A stretch of 29,071 nt of DNA from an uncultured Bacteroidota bacterium (GTDB lineage Bacteria; Bacteroidota; Bacteroidia; Bacteroidales; SZUA-534), in assembly GCA_937900725.1 (NCBI GenBank), contig CALCFP010000400.1:1-29071 (forward strand), read 5' to 3'. The first letter of the stretch is position 1; each line of letters starts with the position of its first letter. Positions 15,560 to 23,662 of the stretch are shown in pieces. The position numbers and the translations under genes were made by a program. The notes below the pieces were generated by a model. The model saw only the letters and a program-made list of their open reading frames with translations. It had not been told where the DNA came from and ran no database searches.

Positions 15560-16753
15560 TTACTTAATGAGAGATTTATAAATGGCTGAAATCCTGTTGC
15601 GAAATATTTCGGAACCAAATTTTTCAACAATATGTTTTCTTATATATTCTGGATTAAACTCATGGTAATGTTGTTTGACAAGCCTTATTTTGTCAGCCAT
15701 GGATTTCGGATCTTTTATGGGCACAATGTATCCATTAAAACCATCTTTCATATAATCATTGCAACCACCATTGGCAGTTGTTACCACCGGTCGCCCACAA
15801 AGCATAGCCTCACAAATTGCAACCCCAAAAGATTCGGCAATACTTGTTGAAACCAAAACGTGAGAACGGGCATACAAATCATTCATTTCATCTCTTGTCG
15901 CCTTTGTAACAATCTCCACAGAGTCTGAGACACCATAATCATGAGCCATTTTTGAATAGACATTCTCATCATACTCACCTTTCAGTTCGCCTCCCCCAAC
16001 TATTATTGCTCGAATTTCACCTTTTAGTAAGGCAACAGTTTTGAAAAAGGTATCAGCATCTTTTATAAAGTTAGGATAATATGTAATCCATATTACAGTA
16101 AACGTTGACGCTATGTTCGGCTTTATACAGAACAAATTTTCATTAACTAAATTACCAACAGCAATTGGATTACAATCTATTTCGTTCATCAAAATATGTT
16201 GTCTTTGATGATTGCTTACAGCCAATACAGCATTGGCGGTTTCAAGACATTCTACTATTTTATGTTCCCAAAACTTATTGTATATATTAAGTCGAAAAGG
16301 ATTCATGTGCTCTGTTACACAATATGGAATATTCAATTTTTTTGATAAGAACATTGTTATTATTCCGCCTTGTAGAGAACAGTGCGCATGTATTAAATCA
16401 GGTTTCCAATTTAATTGTTTAATAAAATACTCTTCTAAAACCTCACAATAATTATCAACCTCTATTTCCAAATTTTTTTCATCAGAATACGCTTTTATAA
16501 AATCGTATTCAAAATGATACGTTGGAGGTGTATTAATAAAATAAGGAGAAACTGCCCTTTCATGTTTCTTAAAGTGCTTTTCGAAAAACAATCTCCTTGA
16601 GGAAATCCAACGCTTCGACGACACCAAAACTTTTACATCATACTCCGGTATCATAAGTTCCGATTGCTCCTTGAAAAAGGAACCTGATGTTGGTGCTTCA
16701 GGTGTAGCATACCAGGATGTGAGGATTAGTATTTTATTCTTTGACATAATCAT
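15560..16753 (-). CDS. Glycosyltransferase, GT4 type
   Basis: A 397-residue GT-B enzyme with N-terminal MSKNKILILTSWYATPEAPT and GSFFKEQSELM, the PTSGSFFKEQ segment common in exopolysaccharide GT4s. HAHCSLQGG lies near residue 121, FTVIWITYYPNFIKDADTFF starts the second domain, and STSIAESFGVAICEAMLCGR carries the EX7E motif. The start could be the ATG at 16753 or the one at 16747 (MSKNK); both overlap the preceding GT2 gene. Confidence 0.9.
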   Translation of the reverse strand: MIMSKNKILILTSWYATPEAPTSGSFFKEQSELMIPEYDVKVLVSSKRWISSRRLFFEKHFKKHERAVSPYFINTPPTYHFEYDFIKAYSDEKNLEIEVDNYCEVLEEYFIKQLNWKPDLIHAHCSLQGGIITMFLSKKLNIPYCVTEHMNPFRLNIYNKFWEHKIVECLETANAVLAVSNHQRQHILMNEIDCNPIAVGNLVNENLFCIKPNIASTFTVIWITYYPNFIKDADTFFKTVALLKGEIRAIIVGGGELKGEYDENVYSKMAHDYGVSDSVEIVTKATRDEMNDLYARSHVLVSTSIAESFGVAICEAMLCGRPVVTTANGGCNDYMKDGFNGYIVPIKDPKSMADKIRLVKQHYHEFNPEYIRKHIVEKFGSEIFRNRISAIYKSLIK

Positions 16754-17672
16754 TGGGGTTAAGTGTTCTGCCTCGCTTCCCTGTGAAGAAATGCAAGTGT
16801 CCTAAAAAATTATAATAATTCAAGTCTTTCCCTTGAAATGATTTAATCCGGAATACATATCGCCCTATAAAGTACTTAAGTAGAAAGGAATAATTAACCT
16901 TAAATAAGTATGTTACACCAAGGAATTTTAAGTGATTGTACAAACGATTTCTTGTGCGGTAGTATTCACGAATTCCTTTTAAAGTATCATTGTCAAAAGT
17001 ACCTCCGTTTTGGTGTACAATGTACAAATCAGTAAAAATCTTGATTTGCTCATTGTTCGAAATCAATCGTCTAAAATATTCGTTTTCTTCTCCATACAAG
17101 AAATAATGAGTGTCCATCCAACCATTCCGTTTTACGACAATCGAGGGAATGTACATGAAGCAACCATGAATGTCAGTAACATTATATGACTCATGCAAAT
17201 CGTCCACGCCAACCAAACTTGCCAAAAGGCCTTCAGTAATGTCTTTTAAACTTTTTGGCACGGGATAGCCTAAATATTCAACTGCATATCCATTGTCTTT
17301 TTTATTAAAAATAGGAGCCCCTATTACAACTTCATTATTTGATGCAATTATGCAATTATGCAATTTTTCTAAATGTTTTTCCCCTAAGATTAAATCAGGA
17401 TTCAACAATAATATGCCATCCATATTTTGTCGTATCATCATTTCCACAGATAGTTGATGCGATGCCGCGAAACCATTGTTTTGCATATGAATGTACTCTA
17501 TTGCAAATTCCTTCCTTTTATAGTATCTAGATTCAGATGTTTTGCGTCCACCTGTTTCTATAACTAATATACGCCATCCATTCGGTAAGGAATTAATAAA
17601 TGTGTCAAGCAAGGCATCTACTTTATCCAAACTTCGCCAAGAAACGATTGATATGAGAATATTCAATTGCAT
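16734..17672 (-). CDS. Glycosyltransferase family 2
   Basis: A 312-residue GT-A enzyme. MQLNILISIVSWRSLDKVDA starts the fold, NNGFAASHQLSVEMM is the GT2 segment after the first strands, ILLLNPDLILG gives the NPD variant of the metal motif, and YGEENEYFRRL is the catalytic-acid loop. It is 24 bases downstream of the next GT2 and overlaps the GT4 after it by 20 bases. It is one of three GT2 enzymes in a row with a GT4 between them, as expected for stepwise assembly of an oligosaccharide repeat. Confidence 0.87.
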   Translation of the reverse strand: MQLNILISIVSWRSLDKVDALLDTFINSLPNGWRILVIETGGRKTSESRYYKRKEFAIEYIHMQNNGFAASHQLSVEMMIRQNMDGILLLNPDLILGEKHLEKLHNCIIASNNEVVIGAPIFNKKDNGYAVEYLGYPVPKSLKDITEGLLASLVGVDDLHESYNVTDIHGCFMYIPSIVVKRNGWMDTHYFLYGEENEYFRRLISNNEQIKIFTDLYIVHQNGGTFDNDTLKGIREYYRTRNRLYNHLKFLGVTYLFKVNYSFLLKYFIGRYVFRIKSFQGKDLNYYNFLGHLHFFTGKRGRTLNPNDYVKE

Positions 17673-17696
17673 ATAGAATCCCTTCTGATGTTTGTG

Positions 17697-18635
17697 TCAA
17701 TGGTCATGAAATATTTGTTTTACCCAATAAACGGGTTTCAACAAAAGACTCCCTAATCGGAAGGCATGTGAATTGAGAACAGACATATATTTTTTGTAAT
17801 ATTCCAATAATGCGTTCCTTTGCCCCATTTCGTAGTCTACAATATATTGATAAGCTTTGTTCTTGTCAACTTTGTAGTATTCTTCAAATACATAGTACAT
17901 TTCATACAATCTAGATGATTTATAAGAATGGTCACTTCCAAATCCCACTCCAGATGCTGTTAATGATTCGGAATGTCCTATTCTATATTGTACGGTTTCT
18001 TTATCTAAAAAATAGAAATGTACATTGCTTTTTAACGCATTTATCCAACGTGGCAAATCTTCTAGCATAGGAATCCGTTCGTCATAACGAAGATTAATTT
18101 GACGTGTCTTCTGTTTATTATAAAATGAAGATGCTGCTGGGATACAATTGCCTTGAAATAATAAATGGTCTAACTGTTGTCCTTTTGATAGTTTGAAAAA
18201 GCTATAATCAAAAACTATGGAAAAGATGTTTTTCAAAGATTCATTACCACCATGTGTTTGAATTCGACCAAAAACATAAATGGCATCGGGGTTATCCGTT
18301 ACGTATTTTACATAGTCTTCAATGCAAGTTGGCAATAACAAGTCATCACCTGCTATTATTTTCACCCATTCTGCTTGGCAAGCATCTTCGGCACGATTAC
18401 AATTGGCAGAAACTCCTGTGTTTTGGGGTGCTTCTACTATTTGAATCCTTATAAATCTGCTTTCATTTTGTTCTACCCAATCTTTGCATAGTTGAACAGT
18501 ATTATCGGTGGAACAATCATCAGAAATTACCAATTCAATATTCTGATATGTTTGCGCTTTTGCACTTTCCAATGTCTCCAAAACATATTTTGAAGAATTG
18601 TAGGTTATAACAGCTATTGAAACTAAAGGATTCAT
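17697..18635 (-). CDS. Glycosyltransferase family 2
   Basis: A 312-residue enzyme with the textbook GT2 start PLVSIAVITYNSSKYVLETL and ELVISDDCSTDNTVQL, the KIIAGDDLLLP metal motif near residue 95, and MLEDLPRWINAL with the catalytic ED near residue 193. It shares a 4-base overlap with the aminotransferase gene (ATGA), so it is translated with the amino-sugar genes and may well be the one that uses their product. Confidence 0.9.
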   Translation of the reverse strand: MNPLVSIAVITYNSSKYVLETLESAKAQTYQNIELVISDDCSTDNTVQLCKDWVEQNESRFIRIQIVEAPQNTGVSANCNRAEDACQAEWVKIIAGDDLLLPTCIEDYVKYVTDNPDAIYVFGRIQTHGGNESLKNIFSIVFDYSFFKLSKGQQLDHLLFQGNCIPAASSFYNKQKTRQINLRYDERIPMLEDLPRWINALKSNVHFYFLDKETVQYRIGHSESLTASGVGFGSDHSYKSSRLYEMYYVFEEYYKVDKNKAYQYIVDYEMGQRNALLEYYKKYMSVLNSHAFRLGSLLLKPVYWVKQIFHDH

Positions 18636-19732
18636 TTAAACGAATTTATAAGACTAACCACTATGTTGCAATCTTCTTCACTCATCACAGGGCTAATTGG
18701 CAAACTTAATTCTTCTCTATGAATTAATTCTGTAATAGGATATGACTGCGCATTCCATTCTGTATAACACTGTTGCTTATGTGGAGGTATAGGATAATGT
18801 ATTATTGTTTGCACACCATTATTGGTTAAATACTGTTGTAATTCATTACGTCTTTTACAGCGAATAGGAAATAAATGGAACACGTGAGAGTTCATGTCTG
18901 CAACTTTTGGCAATATAACAATCGAATTTGTTATGTGTTCCAAATAATAAGAAGCTACCTTACGGCGTGCAGTATTGTCATCATCTAAATGGCGTAACTT
19001 CACTCGTAACACCGCGGCCTGTATTTCATCTAAACGGCTATTCCTCCCACAATAATCAAACACATATTTTTTTGAAGATCCATAATTTGCCAACGAACGA
19101 ATTGTTTTTGCTAACAACTCATCATTTGTCGTTACCGCACCTCCATCGCCCAAAGCACCAAGATTTTTCCCTGGGTAGAAACTGTGCCCAGCTGCATCAC
19201 CTAGTGAACCTGTATGTTTGTCGTTATAGTAACAGCCATGCGCTTGTGCATTATCCTCTATCAACTTCAAATTGTACTTTGTACAAAGTTCGCCAATTCG
19301 TTCTGTATATGCACATTGGCCATACAAGTGAACAATAAGTACAGCCTTGGTCTTTGGCGTAATATGCTGTTTCAATAAAGTGTCGTCTATTTGATAGGTA
19401 TTGAGATTCGGTTCTATCAATATTGGCTTTAACCCGTTTTCAGTAATAGCCAATATAGATGCAATATAAGTATTGGCAGGTACAAGTACTTCATCGCCTT
19501 TTCGTAAAACACCCATTTCAATATATGCACGGAAAATCCAAATGAGTGCATCTAGCCCATTGGCAACACCCACACAATGTGATATCCCTATATAGTGGGC
19601 ATATTCTGTTTCGAAGGCCTTGTTTTCTTGACCTTGCAAATACCAACCAGAGTCTATTACGTTAGATACTGCTTTGTGTATTTCTTCGGCATATTTTGTG
19701 GTTACCTTTTGTAAATCAAGAAATTTTATCAT
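18632..19732 (-). CDS. DegT/DnrJ/EryC1-type sugar 3-aminotransferase (FdtB/QdtB-like)
   Basis: A 366-residue PLP enzyme that converts a dTDP-3-keto-6-deoxyhexose to the 3-amino sugar using glutamate. Features are MIKFLDLQKVTTKYAEEI at the start, VGVANGLDAL (54-63) in the phosphate pocket, IEDNAQAHG (158-166) with the aspartate that contacts PLP, and HSFYPGKNLGALGDGGA (183-199) where K189 is the expected Schiff-base lysine. The 3-aminotransferase reading rests on the neighbouring ketoisomerase-type cupins. It overlaps genes on both sides by 4 bases. Confidence 0.92.
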   Translation of the reverse strand: MIKFLDLQKVTTKYAEEIHKAVSNVIDSGWYLQGQENKAFETEYAHYIGISHCVGVANGLDALIWIFRAYIEMGVLRKGDEVLVPANTYIASILAITENGLKPILIEPNLNTYQIDDTLLKQHITPKTKAVLIVHLYGQCAYTERIGELCTKYNLKLIEDNAQAHGCYYNDKHTGSLGDAAGHSFYPGKNLGALGDGGAVTTNDELLAKTIRSLANYGSSKKYVFDYCGRNSRLDEIQAAVLRVKLRHLDDDNTARRKVASYYLEHITNSIVILPKVADMNSHVFHLFPIRCKRRNELQQYLTNNGVQTIIHYPIPPHKQQCYTEWNAQSYPITELIHREELSLPISPVMSEEDCNIVVSLINSFK

Positions 19733-20184
19733 GGTTCTATTTTTCTAACAAATTTGGCTGGATTCCCCATCCATAATTCTCCTGCAGGAATGTTTTTCGT
19801 TACAACACTTCCGGCTCCAACCATTGCATATTCACCGATTTCAACTCCACATACAATAGTTGAGCCAGCACCAATGCTAGCCCCTTCCTTTATTGTTGTT
19901 TGTGCAAATGCTTTGGGATATTGTTTGGAACGAGGATACTTGTCATTTGTAAACGTGACATTTGGACCAATAAAGACATTGTCTTCAACACGGATTCCAT
20001 CCCATAATTGGACGCCACATTTTACCGTGACATTATTACCAATCACTACATCATTTTCAATAAAGCAGTGGCTGCATATATTTGTGTTTGTGCCAATTTG
20101 AGCTTTAGGCAAAACAACACAAAACTGCCATATATTGGTAGATTCTGGTATTAGAGTTTGACAATTTGACAATGGATGTATCAC
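19729..20184 (-). CDS. Hexapeptide N-acetyltransferase for a 3-amino-3,6-dideoxyhexose (FdtC/QdtC-like)
   Basis: A 151-residue left-handed beta-helix protein. Hexapeptides run from KAQIGTNTNICSHCFIENDV through VIGNNVTVKCGVQLWDGIRV and EDNVFIGPNVTFTNDKYPRS to the C-terminal MVGAGSVVTKNIPAGELWMG. The GVQLWDG...NVTFTNDxYPRS pattern is typical of WlbB, FdtC and QdtC enzymes, which transfer acetyl from acetyl-CoA to the sugar amine. It lies between the aminotransferase and the cupins with 4-base overlaps, completing the pathway to a 3-acetamido sugar. Confidence 0.9.
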   Translation of the reverse strand: MIHPLSNCQTLIPESTNIWQFCVVLPKAQIGTNTNICSHCFIENDVVIGNNVTVKCGVQLWDGIRVEDNVFIGPNVTFTNDKYPRSKQYPKAFAQTTIKEGASIGAGSTIVCGVEIGEYAMVGAGSVVTKNIPAGELWMGNPAKFVRKIEP

Positions 20185-20594
20185 TTCTTTATATATAAAA
20201 AATCCTCGTAATTACGTATATAGTCATCTTCATCATATTTTTCTGATGCAAGAACCAAACATACTGAACCCGAAGAAAAATCCTCCAATTCACGCCAAAT
20301 GCCAGGAACAATCAAAATCCCTTGATAAGGTCTGTTTAAATGTACTGTTTTTTTTTCTATTCCGTCATCCAACACCACAGAAAAAGAACCACTTGCAGCA
20401 ACTAATAGCTGATATAGGTTTTTGTGTGCATGCCCACCTCTGCTTTCGCCACCAGGAACATCGTACAAATAATACACTCGTTTGGTTTCAAAAGGAATAT
20501 TTTTTTTGTTCTCAATAACCGTAATATTCCCTTTGATTTGATGACATTTGCCTAAATCAACCACCTTACAATCGTGCACTTTTGTATGTCTCAT
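20181..20594 (-). CDS. Sugar 3,4-ketoisomerase (FdtA/QdtA-like cupin), histidine pair intact
   Basis: A 137-residue WxcM-type cupin. VYYLYDVPGGESRGGHAHKN (40-59) contains the conserved His pair H55 and H57 of FdtA/QdtA enzymes; the later RPYQGILIVPGIWRELEDFS and EKYDEDDYIRNYEDF blocks are also family features. It isomerises dTDP-4-keto-6-deoxyglucose to a 3-keto sugar for the aminotransferase next door. FdtA and QdtA give different C4 stereochemistry, which I cannot decide here. It is a tandem relative of the gene at 20591-20992. Confidence 0.9.
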   Translation of the reverse strand: MRHTKVHDCKVVDLGKCHQIKGNITVIENKKNIPFETKRVYYLYDVPGGESRGGHAHKNLYQLLVAASGSFSVVLDDGIEKKTVHLNRPYQGILIVPGIWRELEDFSSGSVCLVLASEKYDEDDYIRNYEDFLYIKK

Positions 20595-20992
20595 ATCACC
20601 GCAGATTTAAAGGTTTCGTAATCACGAATATAATCGGCTTCGTCATATTGGGTGGATGATAATACCAGCGCCAAAGAATTAGTAGAAAAATTATTCATTT
20701 CACGCCACATCATTTTAGGCACATATAGACCATAATATGAACGATTCAAATGAAATGTTTTCTTTTCTTTGCCATCATCCAACACTACATCAAAACTACC
20801 AGATAATGCAACTATAAATTCTTCGGAAGTTTTGTATGCATGTCCCCCACGATGCTCTCCTCCAGGCACATCGTATATCCAGAACGATCGTTCAATTCCG
20901 AATGGAATATGCTTGTATTCCTCTATGAAGGACAAATTTCCTCGTTTGTCTTCTACCTTCGGCAATTCTATTATTCTTGGATTATCCTTCAT
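20591..20992 (-). CDS. FdtA/QdtA-like cupin with altered active-site histidine
   Basis: A second WxcM-type cupin of 133 residues, similar to its neighbour over the whole length (IERSFWIYDVPGGEHRGGHA, HLNRSYYGLYVPKMMWREMN, YDEADYIRDYETF). At the His pair it reads HAY (51-53), so the second histidine is tyrosine. The start MKDNPRIIELPK at 20992 fits the family; an upstream in-frame ATG at 21040 would only add residues overlapping the Wzt end. It may be a regulatory or binding partner, or have a different substrate. Confidence 0.85.
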   Translation of the reverse strand: MKDNPRIIELPKVEDKRGNLSFIEEYKHIPFGIERSFWIYDVPGGEHRGGHAYKTSEEFIVALSGSFDVVLDDGKEKKTFHLNRSYYGLYVPKMMWREMNNFSTNSLALVLSSTQYDEADYIRDYETFKSAVI

Positions 20993-22259
20993 ACACCACT
21001 TTAAAATCATTTTTAGGACGCAATACCCCAGGCATGACATTTTGATTAAAGCCCATGTCTGTTAATGTGTTCTCCACATCAAATTGTTGCTCAAAGCCAT
21101 TATACACAACATATTTTTGGTTTTCACCAAAAAATATTTCTGCCTTATATCTACCAGCATTTAATGTGTATGAACCAATAGTAAATTCTATTGTGTAAAT
21201 GCCTTTTTTAGAATCTTTTTCTCCTGCTTTGCCAATGAATTGACCGACTTGAAATACTGTTTGTCCATCCAATGTTTGTACGTTCAAATTAGTATCAAGC
21301 ATTGCTTCTGCTTTATAGCACATGAATGAAAGACGAAACATGATGCCAGATTCTATATCTATATGGCTTTGCCCATTCAAGGCTTTTATTTCAAACGATT
21401 TAATACGAATAACATCATTGCCTGGCGCTTGAGACAAATCTTCAAAATATTGGTTTGCTGAAGAACCGCTATCGCCCACATAATAATCCACCGCATCTTT
21501 CACATTGCCAGAATATATTATTGAACCATTATGCATTACCATACTCGTCTTGCACAAACTTTTCCCCGCCGCCATATTATGGCTCACAAACAGCACCGTC
21601 CTGCCTTCGCCACGGCTCACGTCCTGCATCTTGCCAATGGCTTTCTTTTGGAATTCGGCATCGCCAACGGCAAGCACCTCGTCAACAACGAGAATCTCAG
21701 GCTCGAGGTGCGCGGCTATTGAGAACCCGAGACGCACGGTCATACCGCTCGAGTAACGTTTCACGGGAGTGTCAAGGTAGCGCTCAATGCCTGCAAAGTC
21801 AACAATCTCATCGAGTTTGCGGGTTATCTCGGCACGAGTCATGCCCATTATGGAGCCGTTCATATAGATGTTTTCGCGACCGGTCATCTCGGCGTGGAAG
21901 CCGGTGCCAACCTCAAGCAGCGAGGCAATGCGTCCGCGGTATTTTATGGTGCCAGTGGTAGGCTTGGTAACTCGTGAAAGTATCTTCAGCAAAGTCGATT
22001 TTCCTGCACCGTTTTTGCCGATTATTCCAACCACGTCGCCTTGCTCTATCTCCATGTTAATGTCGCGCAGAGCCCATACGTAGTCGGAATTGCCTTTTGT
22101 CGAGCGGTCGTTAGTCTCGCCTATTTTCAGGTATGGGTCGTCCTTGCGTAGCACGTTCATGGTCCACCAGCGGTTGAGGTCGTGGCTCAACGTGCCAGTG
22201 CCGATTACGCCAAGCCGGTATTGCTTGCTCAGGTTCTCTATTTTGATGGCGGTTGTCAT
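20982..22259 (-). CDS. wzt: ABC transporter ATP-binding protein for polysaccharide export (Wzt)
   Basis: A 425-residue Wzt-like ATPase that powers glycan export with the Wzm permease. Walker A is GKNGAGKST (81-89), the signature is YSSGM (169-173), Walker B is ILVVDEVL (189-196), followed by GDAEFQKK and the switch histidine H227 (FVSHN). After about residue 265 comes a beta-rich Wzt C-terminal domain (FEDLSQAPGNDVIRIKSFEI onward), which in O-antigen systems recognises the finished chain. The DNA of the ATPase part is GC-richer than that of the C-terminal part, with the change near 21540-21560, suggesting domain replacement. Confidence 0.93.
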   Translation of the reverse strand: MTTAIKIENLSKQYRLGVIGTGTLSHDLNRWWTMNVLRKDDPYLKIGETNDRSTKGNSDYVWALRDINMEIEQGDVVGIIGKNGAGKSTLLKILSRVTKPTTGTIKYRGRIASLLEVGTGFHAEMTGRENIYMNGSIMGMTRAEITRKLDEIVDFAGIERYLDTPVKRYSSGMTVRLGFSIAAHLEPEILVVDEVLAVGDAEFQKKAIGKMQDVSRGEGRTVLFVSHNMAAGKSLCKTSMVMHNGSIIYSGNVKDAVDYYVGDSGSSANQYFEDLSQAPGNDVIRIKSFEIKALNGQSHIDIESGIMFRLSFMCYKAEAMLDTNLNVQTLDGQTVFQVGQFIGKAGEKDSKKGIYTIEFTIGSYTLNAGRYKAEIFFGENQKYVVYNGFEQQFDVENTLTDMGFNQNVMPGVLRPKNDFKVVYEG

Positions 22260-22279
22260 GTTCCGAGTTGTTCGTCTTT

Positions 22280-22295
22280 GGTTTCTAGTTGTTAG
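22280..22295. repeat. Left inverted repeat of the four-helix-bundle unit
   Basis: GGTTTCTAGTTGTTAG matches the inverse of 22679-22694 at 14 of 16 positions. The stop codon of the four-helix-bundle gene lies within it. It is embedded in a degenerate (GTTTCTAGTT)-like stretch. Confidence 0.6.
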
Positions 22296-22654
22296 TCTTT
22301 TGATTCACGTATTCGTCTAGAGAATAAAGATATTTGTTTTTGAATATGATGAAGTTCATCTATTAATCGTTCATACTGTTCTTTGGAAAGATAGTCAAGA
22401 TTTTTGGCAATTTCTATTTGTGTTTCAACCTCAAAAGCCGACCCAAGTGATATTTCCAGAAATCTTAGGAAATCGTTTATGGATGTTCTTGAAGAACCTT
22501 CGGCAATGTTGGAAGGAATTGAAACGGCGGCTCTTTGAATTTGGCTTGTTAGTGCAAATTTCTCATCGCTTGGAAACATTGCAGTTGTTTCGTAAACGCG
22601 TTTTACGAGTTGCATCGAGTTTATCCAAATGTTCAATTTTCTAAAATCTTGCAT
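22292..22654 (-). CDS. Four-helix bundle protein (23S rRNA intervening-sequence protein family)
   Basis: A 120-residue protein with the family core QIQRAAVSIPSNIAEGSSR (38-56), preceded by FRKLNIWINSMQLVKRVYE and FPSDEKFALTSQI and followed by FLRFLEISLGSAFEVETQI. This family was first seen in intervening sequences of 23S rRNA genes and is common as free-standing genes in Bacteroidota; its function is not settled. It sits between the wzm and wzt homologues, which normally adjoin, and is flanked by an inverted repeat, so it looks inserted. Confidence 0.92.
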   Translation of the reverse strand: MQDFRKLNIWINSMQLVKRVYETTAMFPSDEKFALTSQIQRAAVSIPSNIAEGSSRTSINDFLRFLEISLGSAFEVETQIEIAKNLDYLSKEQYERLIDELHHIQKQISLFSRRIRESKD

Positions 22655-22678
22655 ATGCCAAAAACTAAAAACCAGAAA

Positions 22679-22694
22679 CTAGTAACTAGAAACC
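22679..22694. repeat. Right inverted repeat of the four-helix-bundle unit
   Basis: CTAGTAACTAGAAACC is the partner of 22280-22295 (14 of 16 bases complementary). It lies in a run of near-repeats AAAACTAAAAACCAGAAACT between 22659 and 22694, upstream of the four-helix-bundle start. Confidence 0.6.
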
Positions 22695-22712
22695 AACAGC
22701 CAACATCAAAAA

Positions 22713-23552
22713 TCACACCACATCCATGAAACTTTTTTCAATCTTGTTGAATATGATAACGCCCACAAAGAGCAGGACTGCCATGAATGCGAAACTGTAC
22801 GAAAGCCAGCACCACGAGAATACGCCTTGTCCGAGCGCGCCATATTTGAAAGTCTCTATGATTGAAGTCATCGGGTTGAGTTGCACTATCCATTGCTTGT
22901 CGGCGGAGATGCTGTTCAGCGGATAGATTACAGGAGTTATGTACATCCAAAGTTGCACGCCGAATTGTAGCAGGAAAGTAAGGTCGCGGTATTTGGTGGT
23001 CAGCGATGAGAACACAATGCCGAATCCCAGGCTTATGCCTGCAGTCATCAGGATGAGCAGGGGAAGCAGAAGCAGATGCCAGTTAGGTGCGATGCCTGCG
23101 CCACTGAAAATGTAGTAGAGATAGATGATCAGGTACAGCGCCAACTGAATCAGGAATTTGACAAGGTTTGATATGGTGATCGATATCGGCACAACCAGAC
23201 GCGGAAAATACACCTTCCCGAATACATTTTGGTTGTCGATGAATGTCTTTGAGTTGCGGTTTAGGCAATCGGCGAAATAGTTCCACAAGATTATCCCGCT
23301 GAAGTAGAACAATAGGCCAGGCACGCCGTCGGTGGAGATGCCCGCAAGGTTCCCGAACACAAACATGAACATCACCGTAGTGAGTATGGGCTGAATCACA
23401 AACCAAAGCGGTCCGAGAATGGTCTGCTTGTAGAAAGTGACAATGTCGCGCTTGGTGTACATGTAAATCAGGTCGCGGTATCGCCATAACTCCTTAAGGT
23501 CGATGTCGAGAAGGCTCGATTGCGGTTTTATGGTTGTATATTCCGATTCCAT
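22713..23552 (-). CDS. wzm: ABC transporter permease for polysaccharide export (Wzm)
   Basis: A 279-residue ABC-2 permease from the preferred start MESEYTTIKPQSSLLDIDL at 23552. It shows about six hydrophobic segments, e.g. PLWFVIQPILTTVMFMFVFG, LLFYFSGIILWNYFADCL, LIQLALYLIIYLYYIF, HLLLLPLLILMTAGISLGFG and FMAVLLFVGVIIF, and the ELWRYRDLIYMYTKRD N-terminal helix typical of Wzm and TagG. An in-frame ATG at 23639 would add 29 residues, but that stretch contains an exact -7 promoter box at 23576-23583, so the shorter form is preferred. It works with Wzt to move lipid-linked glycan across the inner membrane. Confidence 0.93.
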   Translation of the reverse strand: MESEYTTIKPQSSLLDIDLKELWRYRDLIYMYTKRDIVTFYKQTILGPLWFVIQPILTTVMFMFVFGNLAGISTDGVPGLLFYFSGIILWNYFADCLNRNSKTFIDNQNVFGKVYFPRLVVPISITISNLVKFLIQLALYLIIYLYYIFSGAGIAPNWHLLLLPLLILMTAGISLGFGIVFSSLTTKYRDLTFLLQFGVQLWMYITPVIYPLNSISADKQWIVQLNPMTSIIETFKYGALGQGVFSWCWLSYSFAFMAVLLFVGVIIFNKIEKSFMDVV

Positions 23553-23575
23553 CCTTTTGAAAACGTTTTTATGTG

Positions 23576-23583
23576 CAAAAATA
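23576..23583 (-). promoter_or_regulatory. -7 box upstream of wzm
   Basis: TATTTTTG on the minus strand matches TAnnTTTG and sits 24 bases before the ATG at 23552. No TTG was found at the -33 distance. It is the likely head promoter of the polysaccharide operon and decides the wzm start. Confidence 0.5.
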
Positions 23584-23662
23584 GCAAAGCCGTATCGTTT
23601 TGCCTCATTGTTGCTCGAATTATTGCTGATGTTCGTCAAACTTTAGCGCATTCATTGGGCGT

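Noticed and set aside
21455..21961. A 168-codon plus-strand frame opposite wzt
   Set aside because: It is a shadow of the conserved ATPase domain and is very Arg/Ser/Gln-rich, typical of antisense reading.
23553..23639. The longer wzm start with 29 extra residues
   Set aside because: The extension contains the -7 promoter box and does not resemble a Wzm N-terminus.
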